Shown here: positions 45,581 through 55,865 of the stretch, piece by piece
Position numbering within the stretch: the first letter of the stretch is position 1
Layout of the letters: each line of letters starts with the position of its first letter
Assembly (NCBI RefSeq): GCF_900155645.1
Contig: NZ_LT706985.1
Span: 620,001-684,000 of the forward strand
Source of the DNA: Vaginimicrobium propionicum
Lineage (GTDB): Bacteria; Actinomycetota; Actinomycetes; Propionibacteriales; Propionibacteriaceae
DNA: 64,000 nt
Direction: 5' to 3'
The notes under the pieces: model-generated
What the model was told of the DNA's origin: nothing
Seen by the model: only the letters and a program-made list of their open reading frames with translations
Databases searched by the model: none
Translations under genes and position numbers: made by a program

Positions 45581-46891
45581 TTATAGATAGCCGATCGGAT
45601 TAACGAGCTGACCATTAGCCCAAACCTGGAAGTGCAGGTGACAGCCAGTCGACCATCCAGTAGTGCCGATATAGCCGATCTGTTGGCCGCGCGAAACCCA
45701 TTGCCCCACCCCGACGGTATAGCTATTCGCGTGGTTATAGGCTGTAGTCAGATAGGTGCCACCGACAGGACCATGGTCTAGCACCAGGCGATTACCGTAG
45801 CCGTTGGCCCAACCAACCTCAGCCACTGTGCCAGACTCAGCCGCATAAATCGGGGTATTGCAACCTGCACCAATATCTAGACCGTCATGGAAGTCCATTC
45901 CGGTCGGCGTCCACATGGGGCTAACTCGCCATCCAAAATAAGACGTATATGGGCCAACTGCGGGGGTCGCCAACCCAGAGCCGCCGCTAGGAGCAGGTCT
46001 GCTAGCTGCCCCACCAGATCCTGAGGAGCTATCTTGACGACTCGCCTGAGCCTGAGCCTGAGCAGCGATTTGGGCATTACGTTCTTGAATCCTGGCTGTT
46101 ACGCCATCTAGCTCAGCCTGCATTTGGTTACGGATCGCAACCGCATCGTCGAGCGTGCTCTGAGCTTGGGCTTCAAGTTGAGCATTATTGGCAACTACCT
46201 GAGCCACTTCAGATTCCGCGTCTTGGGCAGCCTGCTTAGCATTTTGGGTAGCTTCAAGTTGAGACTGGGCAGCTTCCCGAGCCAACTTGGCATCATTTTC
46301 TATAGTGGCTTTAGTAACTTGTTGTCTCTGATATTCAAGTTGAGCCTGAGTTAATTCATTTAATGCGCTCGAATTCGCATTATAAAGAGTCTGTGCCCAT
46401 TGGACTCTAGAATTCACATTTGAAGTTGTGTCACTATCACTAAAAAGCATTCCAATAGACAACAATGCCGTATTTTGTTGGTGAGCAATTCGCATATCTA
46501 AAGCAGCGCGCTCACGCAATTCATCCATATTTGCTTTACCGGCAGCTATTTTGTCATTAGCTGAAGTTAATTTATCTTCAGCATTTTGAAGTTCTTCAGC
46601 ACGTTGTTTTTCAGCTTCTTGCGCAGAGCTTAAATCCGATTGTGCCTTAGCTAATTTCGCTTTAGCTTCAGCGAGTGCTTGCCGGGAACTCTGCAAAGCA
46701 CTCGCTGCCCTATCCAGGGAGGCTGCAGAGGTGCTCACATTGCTATTTGCTTGGCTTAGTTGCCCGCTTAACCTAGTTTTCTGCTCGTCCAAAGAGTCAG
46801 CGCTAGCTGCTGGCACCATCGCCAAACAAACTACGGCTGCCAGGCCCACAGCAATGGTTGGCTTTAGCTTGGCTAATGCCACAGTTACCAC
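45581..46891 (-). CDS. M23 peptidase with coiled coil (EnvC-like)
   Basis: 436 residues: signal peptide (AVVCLAMVPAASADS), a long coiled coil (residues about 35-280), a Ser/Gly/Pro linker and a C-terminal LytM domain with DFHDGLDIGAGCN, YNHANSYTVG and CHLHFQVWANG, i.e. all zinc ligands present. In actinobacteria such proteins follow ftsX and are activated by FtsEX to split septal peptidoglycan. Position directly behind ftsX supports this. Confidence 0.92.
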   Translation of the reverse strand: MVTVALAKLKPTIAVGLAAVVCLAMVPAASADSLDEQKTRLSGQLSQANSNVSTSAASLDRAASALQSSRQALAEAKAKLAKAQSDLSSAQEAEKQRAEELQNAEDKLTSANDKIAAGKANMDELRERAALDMRIAHQQNTALLSIGMLFSDSDTTSNVNSRVQWAQTLYNANSSALNELTQAQLEYQRQQVTKATIENDAKLAREAAQSQLEATQNAKQAAQDAESEVAQVVANNAQLEAQAQSTLDDAVAIRNQMQAELDGVTARIQERNAQIAAQAQAQASRQDSSSGSGGAASRPAPSGGSGLATPAVGPYTSYFGWRVSPMWTPTGMDFHDGLDIGAGCNTPIYAAESGTVAEVGWANGYGNRLVLDHGPVGGTYLTTAYNHANSYTVGVGQWVSRGQQIGYIGTTGWSTGCHLHFQVWANGQLVNPIGYL

Positions 46892-46909
46892 CCCACATGT
46901 TCATGCCGG

Positions 46910-47824
46910 TCATACCTTCAGGTAGCGCCGGGTGACGATCAATGTGGGAATAATAGATAGAACTACCGCGACTATCGCAACTACTAGAACCGCAAACCAT
47001 GCGTTCTGCCACGTGATCCACGGTAAAGCTTGAATTGAAACTTTAGCCTTTTGATCAACTATCAAGTAATAGCTAGCGAGCAACGCAATGCCCGAAAAGA
47101 TGACGGAAACAAGCCCCGCGATCAGAGCCTCCAACAGGAAGGGCAACATGATGTAGGAATTCGAGGCTCCCACCAAACGCATAATGCCAATCTCTTTGCG
47201 TCGGGTAAAAGCAGACATTCGGATGGTGTTACCGATTTGGAGCATTGCAGCTATCAGCAGCAGTGCTGACATCCCGAAAGTCCCCCACTTCAGCCCGTTA
47301 AGCACGTTAAAGACGGGGTCAAGAACTTCATGCATATCAAGCACATTCTGGACGCCAGGCAATTGCTTAGTCTCTTGAACCACCTGCTGATAATTCTCTG
47401 GGTCAACCAATTTAACTCGGAAAGAATCCTGCATTTGATCGACAGTTAAACTATCTAATAAAGGTGAATCTGCATATGTGCGTTGATAATCGTCATAAGC
47501 CTCTTGTTTAGATTCATAATAAACCTTAGAAACTAACGGATTAGACTCCAAAGTTTTCTGAATTAATTCACGTTGGGCATCTGTAGTTTCTTTATTGTGT
47601 TCACAAGTGCCACCTTGTGATGTGGTAGCAGATTCTTTTACACAAAGATATACAGATATTTCAATCTTGTCGTACCAGCGTCCTTTAACAAGATCGACTT
47701 CTGAAAAAGTCATTACAGACATGCCAAAAAGGGTTAAGGAAACTGTCATAGTGACGATTACCGCAATCGTCATAGACAAGTTTCGTTTAAGCCCAGACCA
47801 AGTTTCTTTCAATGAGTAACGCAT
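46910..47824 (-). CDS. ftsX: Cell division protein FtsX
   Basis: 304 residues: N-terminal membrane helix (LSMTIAVIVTMTVSLTLFG), large extracellular loop, and three C-terminal helices. Includes the conserved TRRKEIGIMRLVGASNSYI of FtsX permeases. Partner of FtsE, which lies directly upstream. Confidence 0.96.
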   Translation of the reverse strand: MRYSLKETWSGLKRNLSMTIAVIVTMTVSLTLFGMSVMTFSEVDLVKGRWYDKIEISVYLCVKESATTSQGGTCEHNKETTDAQRELIQKTLESNPLVSKVYYESKQEAYDDYQRTYADSPLLDSLTVDQMQDSFRVKLVDPENYQQVVQETKQLPGVQNVLDMHEVLDPVFNVLNGLKWGTFGMSALLLIAAMLQIGNTIRMSAFTRRKEIGIMRLVGASNSYIMLPFLLEALIAGLVSVIFSGIALLASYYLIVDQKAKVSIQALPWITWQNAWFAVLVVAIVAVVLSIIPTLIVTRRYLKV

Positions 47825-47841
47825 AAATAGCCTTTCGTGGT

Positions 47842-48528
47842 CTAAGCCATGCCATAAATACCGGACGCCTGATCGCGCACCAGAGAGCCATCATCTAATT
47901 CGAGGACTCTTCTACGCATCTGATCGACAATGGTCGCGTCGTGAGTAGCCATGATAACGGTCGTGTCGCGCCGATTGATTCGATCCAATAATTTCATGAT
48001 CCCCACAGATGTTTGCGGGTCAAGATTTCCAGTAGGTTCGTCCGCAATCAAAATTTTAGGACTGTTGACGATAGCTCTAGCGATCGCGGTACGCTGCTGC
48101 TCGCCACCCGACAATTCCTCGGGAAGCCGATGATCTTTGCCTGATAACCCAACAAGTTCAAGGGTCTGCGGCACTTTCTCGTTTATTTCCTTGGCGCTTC
48201 GCCCCAACACCTGCAAACCGAATGAAACATTTTCGTAAACAGTTTTGCCGGGCAGTAACCGAAAATCTTGGAAAACGGCACCAATTTGGCGTCTAAGCCA
48301 AGGCACCCGCCAAGAACTCAACCTGCCTAAATCTTTTCCAAGTACCGTAATCCGCCCTGAGGTTGGGCGATACTCACGAATTATCGTGCGCAAGAAAGTC
48401 GATTTCCCCGAGCCAGATTGGCCAACAAGAAAGACGAATTCCCCTTTATCTATATGCAGATTAATGTGCTTGAGTGCAGCTGTTGGCTGACCTGGATAGA
48501 TCTTCGACACGTCCTCGAAAGTAATCAC
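47842..48528 (-). CDS. ftsE: Cell division ATP-binding protein FtsE
   Basis: 228 residues: Walker [10 protein letters not shown], signature [14 protein letters not shown], Walker [13 protein letters not shown], switch histidine in MATHDA. Works with FtsX to control peptidoglycan hydrolases at the septum. Order prfB-ftsE-ftsX is the usual actinobacterial one. Confidence 0.97.
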   Translation of the reverse strand: MITFEDVSKIYPGQPTAALKHINLHIDKGEFVFLVGQSGSGKSTFLRTIIREYRPTSGRITVLGKDLGRLSSWRVPWLRRQIGAVFQDFRLLPGKTVYENVSFGLQVLGRSAKEINEKVPQTLELVGLSGKDHRLPEELSGGEQQRTAIARAIVNSPKILIADEPTGNLDPQTSVGIMKLLDRINRRDTTVIMATHDATIVDQMRRRVLELDDGSLVRDQASGIYGMA

Positions 48529-48583
48529 CTTGCGAGCATAACCGAACAGCCTTTACAGACACCCGCTGCCACGCCCACCTAGC

Positions 48584-49720
48584 TTAAGCGTCAGCGGTTT
48601 CTTCTTGACGTCGCCACCTAATGCCAGCATCAATAAAGGCATCAAGATCCCCGTCAAAGACTGCATCAGTATTGCCAGTCTCATAATTGGTGCGTAAATC
48701 TTTGACCATCTGGTAGGGGTGCAATATATAAGACCTCATTTGCGACCCCCACGAGTTGCCGTCTGAACGTAAGGCGTCCATCTCTTCTGCTTGTTTAGCC
48801 CGAGCCCGTTCAAGCAATCTAGCTTGCAGCACTCGCATAGCTGCAGCTCTATTTTGTATCTGGCTCTTTTCATTCTGACAGCTAACCACCAAGCCAGTCG
48901 GCAGGTGGGTAATCCGCACAGCTGAATCAGTAGTGTTTACTGACTGTCCGCCAGGACCTGAGCTGCGGAAAACGTCAACGCGAATGTCTTGTTCTGGGAT
49001 GTCGATATGGTCGGTCGCTTCCACCACTGGCAAAACTTCGACGCCAGCAAAGGAAGTTTGTCGTCTAGCCTGGTTATCGAAGGGACTAATCCGCACTAGC
49101 CGATGTGTTCCTTGTTCAACACTTAAAATCCCATAAGCGTATGGAGCTTTAACGGCGAAAGTGGCCGATTTTATGCCAGCCTCCTCTGCGTAGCTGATGT
49201 CGTAGACTTCTATACCGTAACCGTTACGTTCCGCCCAGCGTTCATACATTCTCAATAGCATTGCAGCGAAATCTGCAGCATCCACGCCTCCGGCTTCTGA
49301 ACGGATCGTAACTAGCGCATCCCGCTCGTCATAGGCTCCGGATAACAAGGTTCGCACTTCTAACGCGTCGATTTCGCGCTCCAGAGCGGTCACCTCGCGG
49401 TTTGCCTCTTCGGCGGTATCTTTGTCGCTTTCTTCCGCCGCTAATTCGATAAGGACTCGCGCATCATCAAGCCGGCGACGCAATCCAGTAACCTTCTCGA
49501 CTTGAGATTGCAGTCGCGATAGTTTGCTGGTCACTTGTTGAGCATTTTCTTGGTCATCCCAAAGGTCAGGGGCGGCCGCCTGACGTTCCAGCTCAGCAAT
49601 TTGGCTCTTCTTAGTTTCAGGATCGATTACCGACTCAATCGAAACTAGTGAATGATCGAGATCGGTTAGTTGCTCAAGAAGGTCATTTAGCGCCACAAAG
49701 AAGAAGTCTAGTGCACGCAT
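48584..49720 (-). CDS. prfB: Peptide chain release factor 2
   Basis: 378 residues from ATG 49720. The stop-codon recognition tripeptide SPF is visible ([11 protein letters not shown]) and the catalytic GGQ loop is intact ([15 protein letters not shown]). There is no in-frame UGA near codon 25, so no programmed frameshift is needed here. Start site is not certain because no strong ribosome site precedes the ATG. Confidence 0.96.
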   Translation of the reverse strand: MRALDFFFVALNDLLEQLTDLDHSLVSIESVIDPETKKSQIAELERQAAAPDLWDDQENAQQVTSKLSRLQSQVEKVTGLRRRLDDARVLIELAAEESDKDTAEEANREVTALEREIDALEVRTLLSGAYDERDALVTIRSEAGGVDAADFAAMLLRMYERWAERNGYGIEVYDISYAEEAGIKSATFAVKAPYAYGILSVEQGTHRLVRISPFDNQARRQTSFAGVEVLPVVEATDHIDIPEQDIRVDVFRSSGPGGQSVNTTDSAVRITHLPTGLVVSCQNEKSQIQNRAAAMRVLQARLLERARAKQAEEMDALRSDGNSWGSQMRSYILHPYQMVKDLRTNYETGNTDAVFDGDLDAFIDAGIRWRRQEETADA

Positions 49721-49809
49721 TAAATTGTTCGAGTTTGGTTGGCGAGTCGAAATGTCACACGATGGTGTAAAGATGGGATTTAACGAACATTCTGATTTAG
49801 GAGAAGATG

Positions 49810-50277
49810 ATGGGCGCATTGAAAGCACAATTAAAGTCTGATTTAACGGCTGCCATGAAAGCCAAGGATGAATTAGCGAAGTCAACGATACGCATGGCAT
49901 TGGCTGCATTGATGAACGCAGAGGTGTCTGGCAACGAAAAACACGAGCTGAGCGAAGCTGAAGAACTAAAAATAATCACAAAAGAAGTTCGCTCTCGCGA
50001 AGAGTCTGCTCAAACTTATAAGGATGGCGGGCGGCCAGAGCTAGCTGAAACAGAGCTCGCAGAAGCTCAATTGTTGAAAAAGTACCTTCCAAAGGCTCTT
50101 AGCGACGAAGAACTAGTAGGGATAGTAGAGGCTGAGATAGCCGAAGTCAGCAACCAACTTGGTACCAAACCCACTATGCGTCAGATGGGTGCCATAGTCA
50201 AAGCCGTCAACGCTAAGGCAGCCGGCCGAGCAGAAGGTAAAACAGTGGCCAAGCTCGTCAAAGAACGGTTAGCCTAA
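49810..50277 (+). CDS. GatB/YqeY domain protein
   Basis: 155 residues. ATG 49810 is preferred over 49807 because AGGAG lies 6 bases upstream. Contains the YqeY pattern: [18 protein letters not shown], then EETIVKKYLP-like block [19 protein letters not shown], and [18 protein letters not shown]. Related to the tail domain of GatB and proposed to act on tRNA; role unproven. Confidence 0.93.
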   Translation: MGALKAQLKSDLTAAMKAKDELAKSTIRMALAALMNAEVSGNEKHELSEAEELKIITKEVRSREESAQTYKDGGRPELAETELAEAQLLKKYLPKALSDEELVGIVEAEIAEVSNQLGTKPTMRQMGAIVKAVNAKAAGRAEGKTVAKLVKERLA

Positions 50278-50322
50278 GGTACTGTTTTCTCGACATCAAG
50301 ATAACTTTAGCCAGGATACGTA

Positions 50323-52536
50323 ATGACCTACCCAATCATTTACACCCGCACAGATGAGGCTCCGGCTTTAGCCACTGCCTCGTTGCTGCCGATCGTCCGC
50401 GCCTTCGCTGCCAAGGCTGGGGTGGAAGTTGTCACCTGCGATATTTCGTTGACGTCTCGGATCATTGCCGCGATGTCAAAGTGGCTACCAAAACAGTATC
50501 GCCGCGATGATGCGTTAGCGAAGCTCGGGGTGTTAACGGGTGAAGCCGGAGCAAATATAATTAAATTACCCAATATCTCGGCTTCACTACCGCAACTAAA
50601 GGCTGCGATAAAAGAGCTGCAAGATCATGGGGTGCCGGTTCCAGATTTTCCTGACGAACCATTAGATGATCAAGAGCACGAAATCCGCCAGGCTTATCAA
50701 AAAGTTTTAGGCTCTGCTGTCAATCCTGTACTACGACAAGGCAATTCTGAGCGTCGGGCGCCTCAAGCAGTGAAAAATTACGCCCGCAACCATTCACATT
50801 CGATGGGGGTTTGGCCTAAAGATTCCAAGACGAATGTAGTATCAATGAGCGCCGACGATTTCGCTCATACAGAGCAGTCAGTCGTGATTGCTAAGGCGCA
50901 AAATCTTAAGGTTATTTTTCGCGACGCTCAGAGTAACTCGACGGTATTGAAAGACCAACTTGCCGTTCGCGACGGTGAACTTGTGGATGCCAGCGTTCTT
51001 AGAGCAAAAAGTCTTGATGAATTCTTAACCATAAGCCTCAAACGAGCTAAGGACGAGGGGCTGTTATTTGCCGCTCATCTCAAGGCCACCATGATGAAGG
51101 TCAGCGACCCGGTAATATTCGGGCACGTATTAAAAGCCTATTTCGCCGACGTCTTTGCCAAGTACGGTGACAAGATTAACGCTAGTGGTGCTCGTCCAAG
51201 GGACGGGTTAGGCGCGATTTTCCAAGCGCTAGAGAAAATACCGGATGGCGAAGACATCAAGGCAGCCTTTAGGGCTCAGCTTGAGACTGAACCCGAGTTG
51301 GCAATGGTGGACTCTGATCGCGGAATCACTTGTCTGCATGTACCCAGTGACATAATCGTCGATGCCTCAATGCCTGCAATGATTCGTGCCGGCGGGCTGA
51401 TGTGGAACCGCTTCGGGCAGACTCAGCAAACGCTGGCAGTTATTCCTGATAGCTCATATTCTGGGGTTTACCAAGCAGTTATTGATGATTGCCGAGCCAA
51501 TGGTGCATTGAACCCGGAAACTATGGGAACCGTCCCAAATATTGGGTTAATGGCGATGGCAGCCGAAGAGTACGGCAGTCACGATAAAACCTTCGAGATT
51601 AGCGCCAGCGGTGAAGTTCTAATCGTTGATGAGTCCGGACGTGAACTTACCAGCCACCAGGTTGGTGCAGGCGATATTTGGCGAGCCTGCCAAACGAAAG
51701 ATCTAGCCATCCGAGACTGGGTTAAATTGGCTGTGGATCGAGCCGATTTACTGCAGATGCCGGTGGTCTTCTGGTTGGACAAATCACGCGCTCATGACGC
51801 CAAACTTATTGAACTAGTCACAAAATACCTTGGCGACTACGACACGTCCCGACTTACGATCGAAATTCTTAACCCAGTTGAAGCCACCAAATACACTTTG
51901 CGGCGGCTACGTGATGGCCAGTCCACAATATCGGCAACCGGTAACGTGTTGCGAGACTATCTGACAGACCTATTCCCAATTTTAGAACTAGGCACGTCTG
52001 CCAAAATGTTATCTATCGTCCCATTGTTATCTGGTGGTGGACTATTCGAGACAGGTGCTGGCGGATCAGCTCCTAAGCATGTCCAACAGTTCTTGACTGA
52101 AGGCCACTTGCGTTGGGATTCTTTGGGCGAGTTCCTGGCTTTAGGCGTTTCATTAAGCCAATGGGCTAGGCTTAACTCCTGTCGGCAGGCAGAAATCTTG
52201 GCTAGCACTCTGGACGCAGCAACTCAGCGCCTTCTAGAAGAGGGGCGCTCCCCCGCCAGACAATCCGGAAAAATAGATAACCGTGGCACCCACTACTATC
52301 TGGCAAGTTATTGGGCTGACGAGCTTGCTCACCAACGCGAAGATGAAGCTTTGGCTAGCACGTTTGCCCCTCTCGCCCGCCAGCTAGCCAAGAGTGAAGA
52401 AGCCATAATGAATGAGTTGCTGGCGGCTCAAGGCAAGCCAGTAGATATTGGCGGCTACTACGACCCCAACGAGAAACTAGTGGCTAAGGCGATGCGTCCT
52501 AGCAAGACATTCAATTCATTGATTGATGCATTCTAG
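50323..52536 (+). CDS. icd: Isocitrate dehydrogenase, NADP-dependent, monomeric
   Basis: 737 residues, the length of the monomeric IDH family. Blocks such as SNSTVLKDQLAVRDGELVD, KATMMKVSDPVIFGHVLKAY, GGLMWNRFGQTQQTLAVIPD and TMGTVPNIGLMAMAAEEYGS are typical. Converts isocitrate to 2-oxoglutarate with NADPH. The gene converges with the MATE gene, overlapping by 4 bp. Confidence 0.97.
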   Translation: MTYPIIYTRTDEAPALATASLLPIVRAFAAKAGVEVVTCDISLTSRIIAAMSKWLPKQYRRDDALAKLGVLTGEAGANIIKLPNISASLPQLKAAIKELQDHGVPVPDFPDEPLDDQEHEIRQAYQKVLGSAVNPVLRQGNSERRAPQAVKNYARNHSHSMGVWPKDSKTNVVSMSADDFAHTEQSVVIAKAQNLKVIFRDAQSNSTVLKDQLAVRDGELVDASVLRAKSLDEFLTISLKRAKDEGLLFAAHLKATMMKVSDPVIFGHVLKAYFADVFAKYGDKINASGARPRDGLGAIFQALEKIPDGEDIKAAFRAQLETEPELAMVDSDRGITCLHVPSDIIVDASMPAMIRAGGLMWNRFGQTQQTLAVIPDSSYSGVYQAVIDDCRANGALNPETMGTVPNIGLMAMAAEEYGSHDKTFEISASGEVLIVDESGRELTSHQVGAGDIWRACQTKDLAIRDWVKLAVDRADLLQMPVVFWLDKSRAHDAKLIELVTKYLGDYDTSRLTIEILNPVEATKYTLRRLRDGQSTISATGNVLRDYLTDLFPILELGTSAKMLSIVPLLSGGGLFETGAGGSAPKHVQQFLTEGHLRWDSLGEFLALGVSLSQWARLNSCRQAEILASTLDAATQRLLEEGRSPARQSGKIDNRGTHYYLASYWADELAHQREDEALASTFAPLARQLAKSEEAIMNELLAAQGKPVDIGGYYDPNEKLVAKAMRPSKTFNSLIDAF

Positions 52537-53849
52537 TCACCGACCCTAACCCAGGCGTCGCTTCGATATCGCAACCACAGCGTCACTGCCCTAGCTGCCA
52601 TGAACCAGCCTCCCCAAGAAAGCCAAATGCAGGCTAGCCCAAGGTTGCCTTTAGGCCCATAGCCAACCAGCCACCAGATAGCGGGTAAGAAAATTGCCAA
52701 GTTGGAGATGGCTACTTTGGCCAGATACCAGGCATCCCCTGCCCCCATCAGTACGCCGTCTAATACATAAACGTATCCAGCCAACGGCTGGCAGAGGACG
52801 ACCACGAAAAGGCCTACCCTAATCGCTGTCTGCACGCTGACGTCGTTTGAGAATAAGGTCGGCACCACCCATGAGGCACCCAAAACGACTACGGCAGCTA
52901 TCGTCCCGCCAGCTACTCCCCACCTGGCCATTTTGGCTGATACAGCATGCAGTTGATCCACCTCTGAGCGTCCGAGATATTTTCCGGTTAATGCCTGAGC
53001 GGCTATCGCCAGCGAATCTAGAGCGTTGACTAAGAATCCCCAGATATTCCAAACCACCTGGTGAGCCGCTAGCTGTACAGTGCCTAATCTCGCTACCCCA
53101 ACTGACAAAAGAATCAACGCAATTCGCATCGAAATGGTACGTACCAGCAGTGGAAGTCCATCACGCCAAGCGTTAGCCACCCCCGATAGTTCCGGACGCA
53201 AACTGACCTTAGCCGCAACGGCTTGCCGGCCAACAATAACTACCAGAGTCGATGCCATCAGGTACTCACAGATGACCGTTCCGACACCAGCCCCAACAAT
53301 TCCCCACCCAACCACAAAAACCAGCAATATGGACAGCGGCACGTTAAGCACTGCCGCGCTGAGGGCAATTAGCAACGGCGTGCGAGCATCTTGCAAACCA
53401 CGAATGACCCCGGTAGCAGCTTGAACCGCTAGCATCGCAGGCATTCCTAGAGCACTGACCCGCAAATATTTACTTGCTTCGGTGGTAACTGACGGGTCTG
53501 CACCAAAGAGAGTCAGCAGCCAAGCCCCTGCTGGAACCAAAATAGCGATAGCTAGAAGGCCAAGAATAAGCGCTAGCCAAATAGCGTCAATACCTAATTT
53601 GATGCCTTTTGCTTTATGACCAGCGCCTAAAGCTCGTGCAGTCGAAGCAGTCGTGGAGTAGGCCAAAAAAATACAAAGCCCAACGATAGTCAATAAAATA
53701 GTTTGGGCGAGCCCTAAACCAGCTAAAGCATCCGTCGACCAATGCCCGATAATTGCAGAGTCGGCAAGCATAAGCGTTGGCGAAACCAGCAAAGCACCCA
53801 AAGTTGGGATAGCTAACCGCCCAATCTCTCGCGCTGACTCGCCAGACAC
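52533..53849 (-). CDS. MATE family efflux transporter (DinF-like)
   Basis: 438 residues, twelve membrane segments, start REIGRLAIPTLGALLVSPTL and the typical repeats GVIRGLQDARTPLLIAL and GVLMGAGDAWYLAKVAI in the two halves. Exports cationic compounds using an ion gradient (family knowledge). Independent gene. Confidence 0.93.
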   Translation of the reverse strand: MSGESAREIGRLAIPTLGALLVSPTLMLADSAIIGHWSTDALAGLGLAQTILLTIVGLCIFLAYSTTASTARALGAGHKAKGIKLGIDAIWLALILGLLAIAILVPAGAWLLTLFGADPSVTTEASKYLRVSALGMPAMLAVQAATGVIRGLQDARTPLLIALSAAVLNVPLSILLVFVVGWGIVGAGVGTVICEYLMASTLVVIVGRQAVAAKVSLRPELSGVANAWRDGLPLLVRTISMRIALILLSVGVARLGTVQLAAHQVVWNIWGFLVNALDSLAIAAQALTGKYLGRSEVDQLHAVSAKMARWGVAGGTIAAVVVLGASWVVPTLFSNDVSVQTAIRVGLFVVVLCQPLAGYVYVLDGVLMGAGDAWYLAKVAISNLAIFLPAIWWLVGYGPKGNLGLACIWLSWGGWFMAARAVTLWLRYRSDAWVRVGD

Positions 53850-53920
53850 TCAACCCTCCCACAAACAAAACCGAGATCTAATCTAGGAGATTTTTCTGCT
53901 AATGTTGACCACCGTACATG

Positions 53921-53994
53921 GGGCGCATAGCTCAGTTGGTTAGAGCGCCTGCCTTACAAGCAGGAGGTCGGCGGTTCGAGTCCGTCTGCGCCCA
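53921..53994 (+). tRNA. tRNA-Val (anticodon TAC)
   Basis: Complete cloverleaf: acceptor GGGCGCA/TGCGCCC, D-arm GCTC..GAGC, anticodon stem CCTGC/GCAGG with loop CTTACAA (TAC at 53955-53957), T-arm GGCGG TTCGAGT CCGTC. CCA not encoded. Confidence 0.96.
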
Positions 53995-53998
53995 CCCG
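53961..53998 (+). repeat. Attachment-type repeat within tRNA-Val
   Basis: 38 bp (anticodon-stem 3' strand to just past the acceptor stem) repeated at 54644-54681 with one mismatch. Typical att core of an element integrating into a tRNA gene. Confidence 0.8.
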
Positions 53999-54211
53999 CA
54001 CAAAACCGGCTTTTTTCGGCTGTGGTTAGGGGTTTTACCCCAGCCCGATGAGGTGTTATCGGGTGTTTAGAGGTCGAGTTGGGTGTTTTCGTTTTTTACC
54101 GGGTAAAGATTTTCACGCATTAACCAGCATCTAGCGGCAAAATTTCTTTACCCACGTTTTACCCAAAAGCACCGTCCCTGCACCGCCACTAAAGAGCAGT
54201 TTTTGGCAATC

Positions 54212-54325
54212 GTGACTACCAACGATCTGATAACCGCAATCGCGACAGCGGCCTTAGCTTTAATCGGATTGATTGAACTAAGAGATATGCCACCAAGAAA
54301 CAGAAAGCCTAAGCGCTCACTGTAG
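54212..54325 (+). CDS. Tiny membrane protein in the tRNA-Val element remnant
   Basis: 37 residues, GTG start, one hydrophobic segment (LITAIATAALALIGLIEL) and a basic tail. Resembles small phage membrane proteins; no family named. Confidence 0.4.
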   Translation: MTTNDLITAIATAALALIGLIELRDMPPRNRKPKRSL

Positions 54326-54412
54326 AAAAGAGTTCCCCGCTAGCGATATTAGCGGGAACCCCCCCCCAGTTATATCTCAACCAACCCCACGAAAACGAGA
54401 AAGGAGACACAA

Positions 54413-54565
54413 ATGAAAATCAAGATTTCAACTGCAGCTGTAGCGCTGGCTACAACCTCAATGTCGTTCACCGATGCCCGCCTAGTGTCAAAGTTGATCA
54501 CCACAGCTGCGCTAGCCGTCATGATTTACACGGAATTTGCTGAGAGAAGAAAGACTGCGCAATGA
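54413..54565 (+). CDS. Small protein in the element remnant
   Basis: 50 residues with a good ribosome site (AAAGGAGACAC). Contains a hydrophobic N-terminus (STAAVALATTSMSF) and a second stretch (LITTAALAVMIYTEF). Holin-like in size; unknown. Its stop overlaps the next ATG (ATGA). Confidence 0.5.
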   Translation: MKIKISTAAVALATTSMSFTDARLVSKLITTAALAVMIYTEFAERRKTAQ

Positions 54566-54711
54566 AACCACTTGAGACGCTAAGACAGGTGGCAGACACC
54601 AAAGAAGCCGCTCAACATGCCTCAAAAGAGGCTGTTAAACAGGCAGGAAGTCGGCGGTTCGAGTCCGTCTGCGCCCACCCGTACTCTCACGTCCGATACT
54701 CGCAAAAATAA
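54562..54711 (+). CDS. ORF running through the right att repeat
   Basis: 49 codons; the first 28 (MKPLETLRQVADTKEAAQHA...) look coding and are coupled to the previous gene, while the rest is translated tRNA sequence. Probably a gene cut by the integration junction. Confidence 0.4.
   Translation: MKPLETLRQVADTKEAAQHASKEAVKQAGSRRFESVCAHPYSHVRYSQK
54644..54681 (+). repeat. Right att repeat (tRNA-Val 3' copy)
   Basis: Copy of 53961-53998, not part of a complete tRNA. Marks the right end of a 0.7-kb integrated element remnant. Confidence 0.8.
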
Positions 54712-54971
54712 TATTGGCTCGAGCTGAAGAAGACTGTGGCTAAGCTTAAATCAATCGAAACTCTTTGGATCGCTAAGCTCTAATCTTCGAGTTTGAATAA
54801 CCGCATTGAGACCAATCGAGGAAAGAATAATATCCAAGTAATAGCCGCTGATACTTATACGCTTTCTGATAGCAACGATCACAAAAGCTGAAATTGGTTT
54901 AACTCGAGAAAGCTGTGGGCACGCAAACTTCTTAACATTGTGGTTGACCGCAAGTTGTGGACACGTCCCGC

Positions 54972-55865
54972 TTATGCTGCTTGTGGTTGTTGGTGTGTTT
55001 GTTCTTGTTTTTCCAGGTTGGTTTCGTATTCGACTGGGCGGAGGTAGCCGATTGATGAGTGTCGACGTGTGCGATTGTAGGTGACTTCGATCCAGCGGGC
55101 GACGCCTTGTCTGGCATCGGCTCGTGTCGGCCATGTGAAACGGTTGTAGAACTCGTTTTTCAGCGTTGACCAGAAGGATTCTGCCATCGCGTTGTCGTAG
55201 CACACGCCAGTGCGGCCCATCGATTGATCGATGCTAAGTCGCTTAGTGGCTTTGTGTAACTGCTCGGAGGTGTATTGAGTGCCGCGATCAGCATGGAAGA
55301 CGACGCGGCCGGGGAAATCGCCGCGTAAAGTTTTGGCCATCACCAATGCGCGTTCAACCAGGTCGGCATCTTGGTGGCTGTCCATGGCCCATCCCAAGAC
55401 GCGACGTGAACAGCCATCACGAACGACACACAGGTAGAGCCAGCCCTCGCCAGTACGTAAATAGGTGATGTCCGAGATCCACACTGTGTTGAGTTTTCCG
55501 GTATCCCACACCCGTTTGACACGGTCAAAAATCGCATGAGTCGGGATCCCAGGAATTGTCGTCACTGGGGTGAATCCGCGTGGTGAAATGCCTTCAAGGC
55601 CTTGTCGGCGCATGGATGCCGCCACTGTTTTCACATTCACCTGCGTGCCTTCAGCGTGAAAATCAGCCGTGATCCTGGGTGCCCCGTAAACACCATCGGA
55701 ATCGGCATGAAACTCGCGGACTTTCTGGTCAAGTATGGCCTGTTTCTGCGCTCGTGGAGACGGCCCCGTTTTCCGTCGCTTGACCCAGGCGTAATAGCCT
55801 GACCGTGACACCTCTAACAGCCGAGCCATGCGTGTGATCTCGAAGTTTGCCTTCTCCTGTTCCAT
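54972..55865 (-). CDS. IS3-family transposase OrfB (DDE)
   Basis: 297 residues: N-terminal HTH_21 region (RMARLLEVSRSGYYAWVKR), then the rve catalytic core with the three acidic residues in TVWISDITYLRTGEG, VVFHADRGTQYTSEQL and NAMAESFWSTLKNEFYN. Starts in a TAATG overlap with OrfA; a -1 frameshift fusion OrfAB is expected for this family. Confidence 0.95.
   Translation of the reverse strand: MEQEKANFEITRMARLLEVSRSGYYAWVKRRKTGPSPRAQKQAILDQKVREFHADSDGVYGAPRITADFHAEGTQVNVKTVAASMRRQGLEGISPRGFTPVTTIPGIPTHAIFDRVKRVWDTGKLNTVWISDITYLRTGEGWLYLCVVRDGCSRRVLGWAMDSHQDADLVERALVMAKTLRGDFPGRVVFHADRGTQYTSEQLHKATKRLSIDQSMGRTGVCYDNAMAESFWSTLKNEFYNRFTWPTRADARQGVARWIEVTYNRTRRHSSIGYLRPVEYETNLEKQEQTHQQPQAA

Noticed and set aside
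49730-49909. A longer N-terminus of release factor 2, up to 49909
   Set aside because: The extra residues show no similarity to RF2 and overlap the start of the YqeY gene on the other strand.
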